Source: Candidatus Solirubrobacter pratensis (GTDB lineage Bacteria; Actinomycetota; Thermoleophilia; Solirubrobacterales; Solirubrobacteraceae). Taken from it: a stretch of DNA of 64,000 bases. The notes under the pieces were generated by a model, which worked only from the letters and a program-made list of their open reading frames with translations, had not been told where the DNA came from and searched no databases. This document shows, one piece after another, positions 32,714 through 42,138 of the stretch (position 1 is its first letter; the number at the start of each line of letters is the position of its first letter). The translations under genes and the position numbers were made by a program. The stretch is from the NCBI RefSeq assembly GCF_000425945.1, contig NZ_KE384480.1, forward strand, positions 714,599-778,598, in the 5' to 3' direction.

Positions 32714-34455
32714 GCTCGCTCAACCGCGCGCTGGCGATGCTGGCGCTCGCCGCCCTCCTGCTGGGGCTGCTCGGCGCTGCGCTGATCCTCGGATCCGACC
32801 ACCTGGACCACCGCGGGGCGATCGCCGCGCTCGGCTTCGCGATCGGCGCGGCCTGGATCGGCACCGGCCTCTACGTCTGGTGGCGGCGCCCGGAGAACCG
32901 CTTCGGCGCGCTGATGACGTGGGTCGGCTTCGCGTGGCTGCTGAACGCGTTCACCGCGGCCAACGGCGCGGCCGTCTTCACGCTCGCGGTGCTCCTCTCG
33001 AACGTCTACCTCGCGGCGTTCCTGCACCTGCTGCTCGCCTATCCGGACGGGCGCGTGTCGAAGCCGTCGCGCCGGCGGTTGGCGGCCGGCGGCTACGCGA
33101 TCGCGATCCTCGGCCCGGTCCCGGCGCTCATGTTCGGGTTCAACGAGAGCAACCAACAGTGCCGCTGCCCGAACTCGGTGATCGACGTCTCCGACAGCGT
33201 GACGCTCGGCAACGCGCTCGACGCGGCGGTCAACGCGCTCGCCGCGGGCATCGTCGTCTACGTGCTGTGGGTGCTGATCGAGCGCTGGCGCGACGCGACG
33301 GCGCCGCAGCGCCGCGCGATGGCGCCGCTGCTGTGGTCCGGCGTCGCGCTGATGGTGCTCGTGGCCGGCACGTTCAGCGCCACGACCGTCACGGGCGGCG
33401 GCAACGTCTCCAACGCGCTCGCGCTCGCGAGCCAGGTCGTGTTCGCGTCGGTGCCGTTCGCCTTCCTGCTCGGCGGGTTCCGCACCCGCGTCATCCGCGC
33501 CGACGCGGTGGGGGCGCTGCTCCGGAGGCTCGGCGACGCGCCGGGCACGGACGGCCTGCGCGGGCTGCTGGCCGACGCGCTCGACGACCGCGCGCTGCAG
33601 CTCGTCTACTGGATCGACGAGCGCTGGGTGGACCGCAAGGGCCGGCCCGCCGAGCTGCCGCGCCGGGGCGACCCCGATCGGGCGTGGACGCCGGTCGAGC
33701 TCGACGGCCGCCGCGTCGGCGCGATCGTGCACGACGTGAGCCTGTCCGAGACGCCGGAGATCGTGGACTCGGTCGCCACCGCCGCGGGCCTCGCGGTGCA
33801 GAACGAGCGGCTCGAGGCGGCGCTCAGCGCGCGGCTGGAGGAGCTTCACGCGTCCCGCGCCCGGATCGTCGAGGTGGGCTTGGCCGAGCGCCGGCGGCTC
33901 GAGCGCAACCTGCACGACGGGGCGCAGCAGCGGCTCGTGGCGCTCTCGCTGACGTTGCGGATGGCGCACGGCAAGATCCGCGACGCGCCCGAGCAGGCCG
34001 AGACGCTGGTGGCGGCCGCGCAGGAAGAGCTGACCAGGGCGCTCGAGGAGCTGCGCGAGCTGGCACGCGGGATCCACCCCGCGGTGCTGTCGGATCGCGG
34101 ACTCCAAGCCGCCGTCGAGGCGCTCGCCGTGCGCTCGCCGCTGCCGGTCCGGGTCGTCGAGGTCCCCGGCGAGCGGCTGCCGGAGCCGGTCGAGGCGGCG
34201 GCCTACTTCGTGATCGCCGAGGCGCTCACGAACGTCGCCAAGTACGCCGACGCGAACGAGGCCACGGTGGCGGTCCGGCGCGCCGACGGGCACGCGCTCG
34301 TGGAGGTGCGCGACGACGGCAAAGGTGGCGCGGATCCGGCCCGCGGCTCGGGGCTGGAGGGGCTCGCCGACCGCGTCGGCGCACTCGATGGATGGCTATC
34401 GCTCGACTCTCCACCCGGTGCGGGAACTATTCTCCGAGCCGAGATCCCCGTATGA
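32710..34455 (+). CDS. NarL-type membrane sensor histidine kinase
   Basis: The protein has 581 residues from TTG 32710. The first 260 or so residues carry 7-8 hydrophobic segments (for example 7-27, 37-56, 70-110, 126-143, 173-191 and 205-254), with a CRCP pair in one loop. A linker or GAF-like segment follows (about 265-380). The HisKA_3 dimerisation domain begins ERRRLERNLHDGAQQRLVAL, with H402 the phospho-acceptor. The ATPase domain has EALTNVAKYA (N box), VRDDGKGGAD and GSGLEGLADRVGAL. This is the LuxR-pairing class, and a LuxR-type regulator gene follows with a 4-nt overlap. The signal is unknown; a membrane-embedded or envelope cue is likely. Confidence 0.92.
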   Translation: MSSLNRALAMLALAALLLGLLGAALILGSDHLDHRGAIAALGFAIGAAWIGTGLYVWWRRPENRFGALMTWVGFAWLLNAFTAANGAAVFTLAVLLSNVYLAAFLHLLLAYPDGRVSKPSRRRLAAGGYAIAILGPVPALMFGFNESNQQCRCPNSVIDVSDSVTLGNALDAAVNALAAGIVVYVLWVLIERWRDATAPQRRAMAPLLWSGVALMVLVAGTFSATTVTGGGNVSNALALASQVVFASVPFAFLLGGFRTRVIRADAVGALLRRLGDAPGTDGLRGLLADALDDRALQLVYWIDERWVDRKGRPAELPRRGDPDRAWTPVELDGRRVGAIVHDVSLSETPEIVDSVATAAGLAVQNERLEAALSARLEELHASRARIVEVGLAERRRLERNLHDGAQQRLVALSLTLRMAHGKIRDAPEQAETLVAAAQEELTRALEELRELARGIHPAVLSDRGLQAAVEALAVRSPLPVRVVEVPGERLPEPVEAAAYFVIAEALTNVAKYADANEATVAVRRADGHALVEVRDDGKGGADPARGSGLEGLADRVGALDGWLSLDSPPGAGTILRAEIPV

Positions 34456-35120
34456 CTTCCCCCGAAGCCCCACTGAAGGTCGTCGTCGCCGAAGACTCCG
34501 TGCTCCTGCGCGAGGGTCTATGCCGCCTGCTCGAGGACTCGGGCTTCAACGTCGCCGGCCAGGCCGGCGACGCCGAGGACCTGATGCGCAAGGTCGGCGC
34601 CCACAAGCCCGACGTCGCGGTGATCGACGTGCGGATGCCACCGACGCACACCGACGAGGGGCTGGTCGCCGCCCGCCGCATCCGCGCCGAGCACCCGGGC
34701 ACCGGCGTGCTCGTGCTCAGCCAGTACGTCGAGGAGGCCTACGCGCTCGACCTGCTGTCGGAGTCGACCGAGAGCACGGGCTACCTGCTCAAGGACCGGG
34801 TGGCCGACGTAGACACGTTCACCGACGCCGTGCGCCGCGTCGCCGGCGGAGGGTCCGCGCTGGATCCGGAGGTCGTCGCCCTGCTGCTCGGCCGGCGCCG
34901 CCGCGAGGACCCGCTGGAGGGGCTGACGGCGCGCGAGCGCCAGGTGCTGGGCCTGATGGCCGAGGGGCGCTCCAACGCGGCGATCGCCGAGGCGCTGGTC
35001 GTCACCGAGCGCGCCGTCGAGAAGCACGTCACGTCGATCTTCTCCAAGCTCGATCTTGCGCCGACGGTGGAGGACCATCGCCGCGTGCTGGCCGTGCTCG
35101 CATACCTGCGGGCGGCGTAA
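34452..35120 (+). CDS. LuxR/NarL-type response regulator
   Basis: The protein has 222 residues from ATG 34452, overlapping the kinase stop. The receiver domain has AEDSVLLREGL, the phospho-acceptor aspartate in VAVIDVRMPP and the lysine in GYLLKDRV. The LuxR-type helix-turn-helix spans LTARERQVLGLMAEGRSNAAIAEAL to VEKHVTSIFSKLDL. It is the transcriptional output of this kinase. The next genes, 75 bp on, encode an ABC exporter of a class often controlled by such pairs, so it probably regulates that exporter in response to envelope stress or a toxic compound; this is inference. A GC-rich hairpin lies in the gap. Confidence 0.93.
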   Translation: MTSPEAPLKVVVAEDSVLLREGLCRLLEDSGFNVAGQAGDAEDLMRKVGAHKPDVAVIDVRMPPTHTDEGLVAARRIRAEHPGTGVLVLSQYVEEAYALDLLSESTESTGYLLKDRVADVDTFTDAVRRVAGGGSALDPEVVALLLGRRRREDPLEGLTARERQVLGLMAEGRSNAAIAEALVVTERAVEKHVTSIFSKLDLAPTVEDHRRVLAVLAYLRAA

Positions 35121-35140
35121 AGCTCCGGTCAACCCCACCC

Positions 35141-35158
35141 CGGCCCACATGCGGGCCG
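35141..35158 (+). terminator. GC-rich hairpin after the two-component operon
   Basis: CGGCCC and GGGCCG form a perfect 6-bp stem with a 6-nt loop, 21 nt after the LuxR-gene stop. There is no U-tract, so it is at best a weak or Rho-assisted terminator. Confidence 0.35.
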
Positions 35159-35195
35159 AACGCGGCGCGGTCGCGCGACGGGCGATGCTGCGCAC

Positions 35196-35915
35196 ATGAA
35201 CATCGTCTCGACGGCGGACCTGCGCCGCACCTACGGCGAGGGCGAAACCGCGGTGCACGCGCTCGCCGGCGTCACGCTGTCCTTCCCCGCCGCGCAGTTC
35301 ACGGCGATCATGGGCCCCTCGGGCTCGGGCAAGTCGACGCTCATGCACCTCCTGGCCGGCCTGGACCGGCCGACGTCGGGCTCCGTGGTGATCGACGGGC
35401 AGGAGCTCTCGACGCTCGACGACGCCGGCCTCACGCGCCTGCGGCGCGACCGGCTCGGCTTCGTCTTCCAGGCCTTCAACCTCGTGCCGGTCCTGACGGC
35501 GCTGGAGAACATCACGCTGCCGCTCACGCTCGCCGGGCGCAAGCCGGACCAGGCATGGCTGGACCAGCTGATCGAGACCGTCGGGCTGGGCGACCGGCTG
35601 ACGCACCGCCCGGCCGAGCTCTCGGGCGGCCAGCAGCAGCGCGTCGCGGTGGCGCGTGCGCTCGTACACCGTCCCGCGGTGCTGTTCGCCGACGAGCCGA
35701 CCGGCAACCTGGACTCCCACTCCTCCGAGGAGGTCCTCGGGCTGCTGCGCCAGGCGGTCGACGAGTTCGGCCAGACGGTGATCATGGTCACGCACGACGC
35801 GCAGGCGGCCGCGGCGGCGGACCGGCTCGTGGTCCTCAACGACGGCCAGGTCGTGCACGACGGCGCGGGCCAGGACGCCGAGGGCGTGCTCGATCTCATG
35901 AAGGCGGTGGCGTGA
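35196..35915 (+). CDS. ABC transporter ATPase, MacB/LolD type
   Basis: The protein has 239 residues. It shows Walker A GPSGSGKSTLMHLL, Q-loop FVFQAFNLVPVLTALENI, signature LSGGQQQRVAVARAL, Walker B AVLFADEPTGNLDS and the switch histidine in VTHDAQAA. The Q-loop and the N-L-V-P-V-L-T-A segment are typical of ATPases that pair with FtsX-fold permeases (MacB, LolCDE, antimicrobial-peptide exporters). The partner permease gene follows after 1 bp. GATGCT 6 nt before the ATG is a possible leaderless -10. It probably drives mechanotransmission for export or envelope remodelling rather than uptake. Confidence 0.94.
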   Translation: MNIVSTADLRRTYGEGETAVHALAGVTLSFPAAQFTAIMGPSGSGKSTLMHLLAGLDRPTSGSVVIDGQELSTLDDAGLTRLRRDRLGFVFQAFNLVPVLTALENITLPLTLAGRKPDQAWLDQLIETVGLGDRLTHRPAELSGGQQQRVAVARALVHRPAVLFADEPTGNLDSHSSEEVLGLLRQAVDEFGQTVIMVTHDAQAAAAADRLVVLNDGQVVHDGAGQDAEGVLDLMKAVA

Positions 35916-35916
35916 C

Positions 35917-38466
35917 GTGGGCAAGGTCGCGCTCCGCGGCCTGCTGACGCGCAAGCTGCGGTCGGTCCTGACGGGCTTCGCGGTCGTCGTCGGCGTCGCG
36001 TTCGTCGTCGGCACGCTCGTCTTCACCGACACGATCGACGCGTCGTTCAAGAACCTCTTCGAGCGCGTCCAGAAGGGCGTCGACGTCTCCGTCGAGGCCC
36101 AGCAGCCCGTCAAGGCGGACTTCGAGTCGCCGCCGACGATGCCGGCCTCGGCGCTGGAGAAGGTCAAGGCCACGCCGGGCGTCGACGTGGCCGAGGGCGG
36201 CGTCAGCGCCGACGGCACGCTGCTCGACGACAAGGGCAAGCCGATCAAGTCCAACGGCCCGCCGACGCTGATCGTCTCGGTCTCGACCGTGAAGCGCTTC
36301 CAGGCGCTCGACTACAAGTCGGGCGGGGCGCCGCAGTCGGCGGACGAGGTCGCGATCGACCGCGGCACGTCGAAGAAGTACGGCTTCCAGGTCGGCGACA
36401 CCGTCACCGTGCAGGGCGGCGACGCGCCCGCCAAGCGCTACCGCGTCGCGGGCGTCGCGACCCTCGGCGACCGCGACAGCCTCGGCGGCTCGCGGTTGGT
36501 CGCGATGACGCTGCCGGAGGCGCAGCGGGTGACGGGCCACGACGGCTACGACTCGATCTCGGTCTCGACCGGCGACGCCAACGGCGTCAAGGCCGCGCTC
36601 AGGCGCGACCTGGGCCGCGCCTACAACGTCCGCACCGGCAAGGAGGCGGCCGAGCAGCAGGCGCAGGACCTCTCCGACGCGCTCGGCTTCCTGCGCACCG
36701 CGCTGCTGGTGTTCGCGGGCATCGCGCTGATCGTCGGCGGGTTCCTGATCTTCAACACGTTCTCGGTCACCGTCGCCCAGCGCACCAAGGAGTTCGCGCT
36801 GCTGCGGGTGATCGGCGCCTCGCGCGGGCAGCTCCTGCGCTCGGTGTTGATCGAGACGCTCGTCGTCGGCGTCGTGGCGTCGGTCCTCGGCGTGCTCGCC
36901 GGCGTCGCGCTCGCTCCGGGGCTCGCCGCGATGCTGAAGGCGTTCGGGATCGACCTCGGGACGACGGGGCTCGTGATCAACGCCGGCACGGTGATCGCCG
37001 GCCTCGTCGTCGGCGTGCTCGCCACGATGATCTCGGGGTTCATCCCCGCCCGCCGCGCGACCCGCGTGGAGCCGGTCACGGCGATGCGCGAGAGCGTCAC
37101 GCCCGGGACCGGCCCGCTGCGCCGGCGCCGCATCTTCGCCGCGCTCGGGCTCGAGGCACTCGGCATCGTGATGCTGTTCGCCGGCCTGTTCGGCGGCACC
37201 GGCTCCGGGAGCGGCGACGCGTCGCTGCTCGGGCTCGGCGCGCTGGTGATGATCTTCGGCGTCGCGCTGCTCGCGCCGGTGCTCGTCGCGCCGCTCGCGC
37301 GCGGGCTCGGCGCGCCGCTGGCGCGCCTACAGGGGCTCACCGGCGTGCTGGCGCGCGAGAACGCGATCCGCCAGCCCCAGCGCACGGCCGTGACGGCCGC
37401 CGCGCTGATGGTCGGCCTCGCGCTCGTCGTCTTCGTGACGATCTTCGCCGCGGGCCTGAAGGGCTCGGTGAGCAAGGTGATCGACCAGCAGGTGACCGCC
37501 GGGCTGATCGTGCAGAACCAGGACGGCTTCTCGCCGATCCCCGCGCGCATCGCCGGCGCGGTGCAGGAGCTGCCCGGCGTGGCGACGGCCTCGCCGCTGC
37601 GGCTCGAGCCGGCCGTCGTGCGCGGGAAGAGCGGGACGATCAGCGCCACCGGCGTCGACCCCGCGACGATCGGCGCGGTCATGAAGCTCAAGTGGAAGCA
37701 GGGCTCGGCCTCGACCCTGACCGGGCTCACCGACGACCAGACGCTGCTCGACGCCGACTGGGCGAAGTCGCACGACCTCGCGGTGGGCGGCACGCTGCGG
37801 CTCACGACGCCGGCCGGCAAGCCGGTCGACTACACGGTCGCGGGCCTGTTCAAGAATCAGGCGGGGCTGACGGCGCCGGTGATCGTGACGGGCGCCTCCA
37901 TGCAGCGCGACTGGGCCTCCAAGCAGATCCAGTACCTGTGGGCGTCGACCGATCCTGGGACCGATCAGGCCCGGGTCGCCGGCGAGGCGCGCTCGGCGCT
38001 GCGGTCGTTCCCGTCGGCCGACGCGCTCTCGATCGGCCAGTGGAAGCACAAGCAGGAGCAGGCGCTCGACCAGCTCGTCGGGCTCGTGTTCGCGCTGCTC
38101 GCGCTGTCGGTGATCGTGGCGCTGCTGGGCATCGTCAACACGCTCGCGCTGTCGGTGCACGAGCGCACGCGCGAGCTCGGCATGCTGCGCGCCGTGGGCA
38201 TGAGCCGCCGCCAGGTGCGGCGCATGGTGCGCGCGGAGTCGGTGATCACGTCGGGCATCGGCGCGGTGCTGGGCACGGTGCTCGGGGTCGTGTTCGCGGT
38301 GATCGTCTCGCGGCCGCTGGCGGACCAGGGATTCGTCTTCAGCGTGCCCGTCGGATCGCTGATCGTGTTCTTCGTCTTCGCGGCGATCGCGGGCGTGCTG
38401 GCGGCGATCCCGCCGGCGCGCCGGGCGGCGAAGGTGGACGTGCTGCGGGCCGTGACGACCGAGTAA
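35917..38466 (+). CDS. FtsX/MacB-type ABC permease
   Basis: The protein has 849 residues from GTG 35917. The pattern is a first helix (RSVLTGFAVVVGVAFVVGTLVF), a periplasmic MacB-type core (about 45-245), three helices ending in RRATRVEPVTAMR, then a second copy with another large extracytoplasmic domain (about 510-705). It ends with three helices and RRAAKVDVLRAVTTE. This duplicated FtsX layout with two external domains is typical of actinobacterial exporters. Motifs TKEFALLRVIGASRGQLLR and TRELGMLRAVGMSRRQVRR are the coupling helices that contact the ATPase. The substrate is unknown. It is co-transcribed with the ATPase and downstream of a two-component operon. Confidence 0.93.
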   Translation: MGKVALRGLLTRKLRSVLTGFAVVVGVAFVVGTLVFTDTIDASFKNLFERVQKGVDVSVEAQQPVKADFESPPTMPASALEKVKATPGVDVAEGGVSADGTLLDDKGKPIKSNGPPTLIVSVSTVKRFQALDYKSGGAPQSADEVAIDRGTSKKYGFQVGDTVTVQGGDAPAKRYRVAGVATLGDRDSLGGSRLVAMTLPEAQRVTGHDGYDSISVSTGDANGVKAALRRDLGRAYNVRTGKEAAEQQAQDLSDALGFLRTALLVFAGIALIVGGFLIFNTFSVTVAQRTKEFALLRVIGASRGQLLRSVLIETLVVGVVASVLGVLAGVALAPGLAAMLKAFGIDLGTTGLVINAGTVIAGLVVGVLATMISGFIPARRATRVEPVTAMRESVTPGTGPLRRRRIFAALGLEALGIVMLFAGLFGGTGSGSGDASLLGLGALVMIFGVALLAPVLVAPLARGLGAPLARLQGLTGVLARENAIRQPQRTAVTAAALMVGLALVVFVTIFAAGLKGSVSKVIDQQVTAGLIVQNQDGFSPIPARIAGAVQELPGVATASPLRLEPAVVRGKSGTISATGVDPATIGAVMKLKWKQGSASTLTGLTDDQTLLDADWAKSHDLAVGGTLRLTTPAGKPVDYTVAGLFKNQAGLTAPVIVTGASMQRDWASKQIQYLWASTDPGTDQARVAGEARSALRSFPSADALSIGQWKHKQEQALDQLVGLVFALLALSVIVALLGIVNTLALSVHERTRELGMLRAVGMSRRQVRRMVRAESVITSGIGAVLGTVLGVVFAVIVSRPLADQGFVFSVPVGSLIVFFVFAAIAGVLAAIPPARRAAKVDVLRAVTTE

Positions 38467-38486
38467 GCGGTTTCGCCATCCGGCCA

Positions 38487-38502
38487 CCGGCGATTTCGCC
38501 GG
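38487..38502 (+). terminator. Hairpin after the ABC permease
   Basis: CCGGCGA and TCGCCGG form a perfect inverted repeat separated by TT, 21 nt after the permease stop. No U-tract follows. It may mark the end of the exporter transcript. Confidence 0.4.
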
Positions 38503-38561
38503 CGCCTCGCCGCCCGCGACCTCCGGCCGGCGTCACCCAAGGAGGGCGAAACTCAATGTCA

Positions 38562-38567
38562 TACCCT
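38562..38567 (+). promoter_or_regulatory. -10 element for the membrane glycosyltransferase
   Basis: TACCCT lies 8 nt before GTG 38576, so the transcript is probably leaderless. Twenty-one bases upstream begins GGAGGGCGAAAC (38541-38552), identical to a 12-mer before def. Confidence 0.4.
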
Positions 38568-38575
38568 CGGGGACC

Positions 38576-39988
38576 GTGTTGCGGTCCCCGAGGCTCCCGT
38601 ACGTCCTGGTCCTGGCGATCGTCGCGCTGTCGTTCGGGCTCAACGCGCGCAACGCGGCGAGCCCGCGCTCGGCCTACCAGTCGGCCGACGAGCGGGCATA
38701 CGGCAAGCTCGCGATCGACATCGCCGACGCCCACCGCTACGGCGCCGGCATGCGGGAGCCGCTGCACTGGCCGCCCGGCGCGCCCGTGCTGTTCGCGATC
38801 GGCCACAAGCTCTTCCCGGGCGCGGCCGACGCCAAGCGCTACGACATCCGCGCCGCCTACTGGGAGCAGGCGCTGCTCACGACCGGGACGACGGCGCTCG
38901 CCGCGATCCTCGCCTGGCTGCTCGCCGGGCCGTGGGCGGGCGTGGTCGCGGGCGCGATCGTCGCCACCTACCCGCCGCTGATCGGCGCCACCGGCGACCA
39001 GCTCTCCGAGCCCCTGGGCGCGTTCCTGCTGATCGGCGCCTTCACCGCGCTCGCCTTCGCGTACAAGCGCCGGGCCGGCCCCTGGCGGTGGGCGGCCGCC
39101 GGCGCGCTGTTCGCACTGGCGATCCTCACGCGCACCGACCTGCTGCCGCTGCCGTTCCTGCTCGCGGGGCTCGGCGCGCTGGTCCTCGTGTGGCGCGCGC
39201 GGGAGGTTCGCCCTCTGGGCCGGCACTGGCGCCGCGCGCTGCTCACCTGGGGCGCGCTCGCGGCCGCCACCGTCGTGGTGCTGGCGCCGTGGACGATCTA
39301 CGCCTCCGCGAAGGAGGGCAAGCTCGTGCCGGTCACCAAGGGCTCGGCGGCGGCGCTGTTCGTCGGGACCTATCTGCCGGGCGGCGGCACGACGGTGGGG
39401 ATGAAGATGGCGCTCGAGCCGGAGCTGCGCCGCCGCCACCCCGAGTACGACGGGATCAAGACGTACAAGATCCCCGCCGCCGACGCGCTCGAGCTGTTCG
39501 CGGAGAAGCACCCGGGGCTCTCGCGCGACGCCGCGCTGCAGAAGGAGGCGCGCCACAACCTCGTCCACTACGCCACGACGCAGCCGGTCGAGTTCCTCCG
39601 CATGGCGTTCAGCAAGGCCAAGCGGATGTGGTTCTTCTACTACCGCGGCGGCGGCGTCCACTACATCTCGAGCGTCGCGCGCGGCTGGCAGATCTTCCTC
39701 GTCGTGGCCGGCACGCTCGGCCTGCTGGCAGGGCTGTGGCGGCGCCGCGACCCGGTCGTCGGCGCCGTGCTGCTGACGGTCGCGCTCTCGACCGCGGTGC
39801 ACGCGATCGTGGTCTCACAGGCGCGCTACAACCTGCCGCTGATGCCGTCGCTGGTCGCGGCGGGGGTGGCCGGGTGGTGGCTGGCGCTGCGGCGGCCGGC
39901 GCAGCGCACGGTGAACGTGCCGGGCGACGACGACTCGCCCGTGGACACGGGCACCAAGGCGCCGCCGAGCCCCGCGCGCGCCGTGTAG
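38576..39988 (+). CDS. GT-C type membrane glycosyltransferase
   Basis: The protein has 470 residues from GTG 38576 (TTG 38579 also possible). There are about 10-11 hydrophobic segments. An acidic first loop with SADERAYGKLAIDI matches the catalytic D-E motif of the dolichyl-/polyprenyl-phosphate mannose transferase superfamily (GT39/GT83-like). Further family features are HWPPGAPVLFAIGHKLF and the TGDQLSEPLGAFLL loop. Such enzymes move a sugar from a polyprenyl-phosphate carrier to a lipid or protein outside the membrane. It is the first of three GT-C genes in this region. The acceptor and sugar are unknown. Confidence 0.8.
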   Translation: MLRSPRLPYVLVLAIVALSFGLNARNAASPRSAYQSADERAYGKLAIDIADAHRYGAGMREPLHWPPGAPVLFAIGHKLFPGAADAKRYDIRAAYWEQALLTTGTTALAAILAWLLAGPWAGVVAGAIVATYPPLIGATGDQLSEPLGAFLLIGAFTALAFAYKRRAGPWRWAAAGALFALAILTRTDLLPLPFLLAGLGALVLVWRAREVRPLGRHWRRALLTWGALAAATVVVLAPWTIYASAKEGKLVPVTKGSAAALFVGTYLPGGGTTVGMKMALEPELRRRHPEYDGIKTYKIPAADALELFAEKHPGLSRDAALQKEARHNLVHYATTQPVEFLRMAFSKAKRMWFFYYRGGGVHYISSVARGWQIFLVVAGTLGLLAGLWRRRDPVVGAVLLTVALSTAVHAIVVSQARYNLPLMPSLVAAGVAGWWLALRRPAQRTVNVPGDDDSPVDTGTKAPPSPARAV

Positions 39989-40001
39989 TCCTCCTCCGGC
40001 G

Positions 40002-40598
40002 TCAGGCGGCGGTCTCGATCACCGACGCCGGCTTCGGCAGGCGGCGCGCCAGCGCGCGCAGCCCGCGGGACACGCGGGCGCGGGCGGTCTGCTCGGACAC
40101 GCCGAGCATGAACGCGACCTCGGCGTAGCCGTGCTCCTCGACGATCCGCAGCTCGACGGCGCGCCGCTGATCCTCCGGAAGCGCCGCCATCGCGTCGCGC
40201 AGCGCCGGCACGAGCTCGCCGATGCCGGCGAGCTGCTCGATCCGCTCGATCTCCGGGTCGCCGAGCTCCGGCGCCCCGAGGCCGATGCGCGCGAGCGCCA
40301 CCCGCTCGATCCTGCCGTCGCGCCAGAAATGCGACAGCTCGCTGCGCGCGATCGAGAACAGCCAGCTCTGCTCCTGCTCCGCCGAGCTGCCGCGGAACTG
40401 GTGGCGGCGCTCCAGCGCGGTGGCGAACGTCTCCGACAGCAGGTCGAAGGCGGCGTCGACGTCGAGCACTCGCCGGACGAGGAAGAGCAGCACGCGCTCC
40501 GCGTAGGCGTCGTAGAACTCGGCGAACGCGTCCGGGTCGTGCCGCGACCGGGCGAGCATGCTCGAGGAATCGCGAGATGTGGGCAATCGAGAGATCAC
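40002..40598 (-). CDS. ECF-type RNA polymerase sigma factor
   Basis: The protein has 198 residues from GTG 40598; ATG 40556 would remove 14. Region 2 (about residues 21-85) has DAFAEFYDAYAERVLLFLVRR and LLSETFATALE. Region 4 has LPEDQRRAVELRIVEEHGYAEVAFMLGVSEQTARARVSRGLRAL, a clear helix-turn-helix. There is no region 1.1 or 3, so it is an extracytoplasmic-function sigma. No anti-sigma gene lies beside it, which is unusual and suggests transcriptional or remote control. On its strand TAGGCT (40612-40617) is a -10 candidate 13 nt before the GTG. It is convergent with the upstream glycosyltransferase (13 bp apart). Confidence 0.93.
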   Translation of the reverse strand: MISRLPTSRDSSSMLARSRHDPDAFAEFYDAYAERVLLFLVRRVLDVDAAFDLLSETFATALERRHQFRGSSAEQEQSWLFSIARSELSHFWRDGRIERVALARIGLGAPELGDPEIERIEQLAGIGELVPALRDAMAALPEDQRRAVELRIVEEHGYAEVAFMLGVSEQTARARVSRGLRALARRLPKPASVIETAA

Positions 40599-40773
40599 GG
40601 GGCGCTCAACAAGCCTAACCCGGTCAAACGGATCGGCCCTGCGGCTTACGGCGCGCTCGAGCGGCGGCGGGGCGATCCGTCACGCGGCCGTGTCACAACT
40701 TTCCGCCTCGCGGCTCGTATTGCCGGTGCGCCATGCTGGGCATGGTCCAAGGAATCTGGCCGGATGAGCCCAC

Positions 40774-42138
40774 TCATCCGCCGCGGGCGCCGGGCGCGGC
40801 AACCGCGGGTGGCGCACCACCCTTCCGGTACACGGCCGCGAGCAGGGCGCACAAGAGCGTCGCGGCGCCGAGGTAGCCGACCTCCGCGCGCGTCAGCTCG
40901 CTGCCGACCACCGGCAGGAGCATCCAAGCCACGAATGCGACCGCGCTGACGAGCCACGCGGCCGCCGCGGCGCCCGCGTGATCGCGCGCCAGCGCCGCCT
41001 GATTGAGCGTCCCGGCGGCGAGATGCGCGCCCATCCCGAGCGCGACCGCGGCGAGCCCGAGCCGGCCGTAGCTGGCGGCGTCGTCGAACAGGATCCCCAT
41101 CGCGAACGGCCCGAGCACGAGCAGGCCGAGCGCCACGGCGCCCGCGAAGCCGGCGATCACGAGGATCGTGAGCCGGATCGCGCGGTCGAACTGCTCGCGC
41201 CCTTCCGTCGCCTCCAGGCCGGCGAGGTGGGGCAGCAGTGACCCCTGGACCGCCTGGAAGAGCTGCAGCGGCGCGCGGGCGATCAGCAGCGCGTTGAAGA
41301 CGTAGCCGGCGACGGCGGCGTTCGAGGCCGTCGCATTGACCGTGAGCACGCCGGCGTTGAGCAGCGTCTGCTCGGCGGCCATGATCGCCAGCACCGCGAC
41401 GGCGAAGCGCCCGCCGCGCGCGAGGTCGAGCTCTTCCTCATCGGGCTCCGCCGCCGCCGTCACCTTCGCCCGGCGACCGGCCCTCCGGCGCTCTGAGGGA
41501 TTTCCTGACGGCGCCCGCGAGAACGCCAGCGGCACGACGACGAGCGAGACGAACGGCGCGGCCGCCATGCCCATCGCGACCACGTTCTGCCCGGACGCGA
41601 TCCCGACCGCGACCGCCACCGCGAACAGCAGCCGCGTGGTCGCCTCCATGAACACCAGGCCGCCGTAGAGCGCGAACCACTGGTGCCCGGCCAGCCAGCC
41701 GCGCGCGAAGTAGCTCGCCGCGTAGGCGAGCCCGCCGGCCACCAGCACCCAGTACAGCGCCGAGGAGCCGTCGAACAGCCGGTCCTCGATCGTCGTCCGC
41801 AGCGCCAGCGCGATCACCAGGAACGCCGACGCGAAGCCCGCCTGGATCAGCAGCGGCGTGCGCATCGGGTGGCCCGTGTGCAGACCGCGCGCCCGCCGTC
41901 CGGCGATCGTGCGCGAGAGCAGCTGCTCGATCGGCCGGTAGATCACCGAGACGATCACGAACAGGACCGACCACAGCAGCGAGATGTACTTGTAGTCGAC
42001 GTCGTTGAGCGCGTAGGACGCGACCGAGAAGTACGCGAACGTGACGACCCCGGTCGACGCGATCCCGATCGACAGGATCTTCGCGCCGGCCCCGTACCCC
42101 TTGCGCTCGGCCGCGGCCTCCTGGGCCGCGGCGGTCAT
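40774..42138 (-). CDS. Polysaccharide-type flippase (MATE/Wzx-like membrane protein)
   Basis: The protein has 454 residues with about 12-14 hydrophobic helices. The N-terminus AKILSIGIASTGVVTFAYFSVASYAL begins a MOP-superfamily fold; the ISLLWSVLFVIVSVIYRPIEQLLSR and SFFARGWLAGHQWFALYGG-like segments resemble oligosaccharide flippases. A charged cytoplasmic loop (PSERRRAGRRAKVTAAAEPDEEELD) separates the two halves. It is the last gene of a three-gene operon after a GT2 enzyme and a SAM methyltransferase, with 4-nt overlaps. This suggests it carries a polyprenyl-linked glycan made by those enzymes across the membrane, which is inference from context. Confidence 0.82.
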   Translation of the reverse strand: MTAAAQEAAAERKGYGAGAKILSIGIASTGVVTFAYFSVASYALNDVDYKYISLLWSVLFVIVSVIYRPIEQLLSRTIAGRRARGLHTGHPMRTPLLIQAGFASAFLVIALALRTTIEDRLFDGSSALYWVLVAGGLAYAASYFARGWLAGHQWFALYGGLVFMEATTRLLFAVAVAVGIASGQNVVAMGMAAAPFVSLVVVPLAFSRAPSGNPSERRRAGRRAKVTAAAEPDEEELDLARGGRFAVAVLAIMAAEQTLLNAGVLTVNATASNAAVAGYVFNALLIARAPLQLFQAVQGSLLPHLAGLEATEGREQFDRAIRLTILVIAGFAGAVALGLLVLGPFAMGILFDDAASYGRLGLAAVALGMGAHLAAGTLNQAALARDHAGAAAAAWLVSAVAFVAWMLLPVVGSELTRAEVGYLGAATLLCALLAAVYRKGGAPPAVAAPGARGG

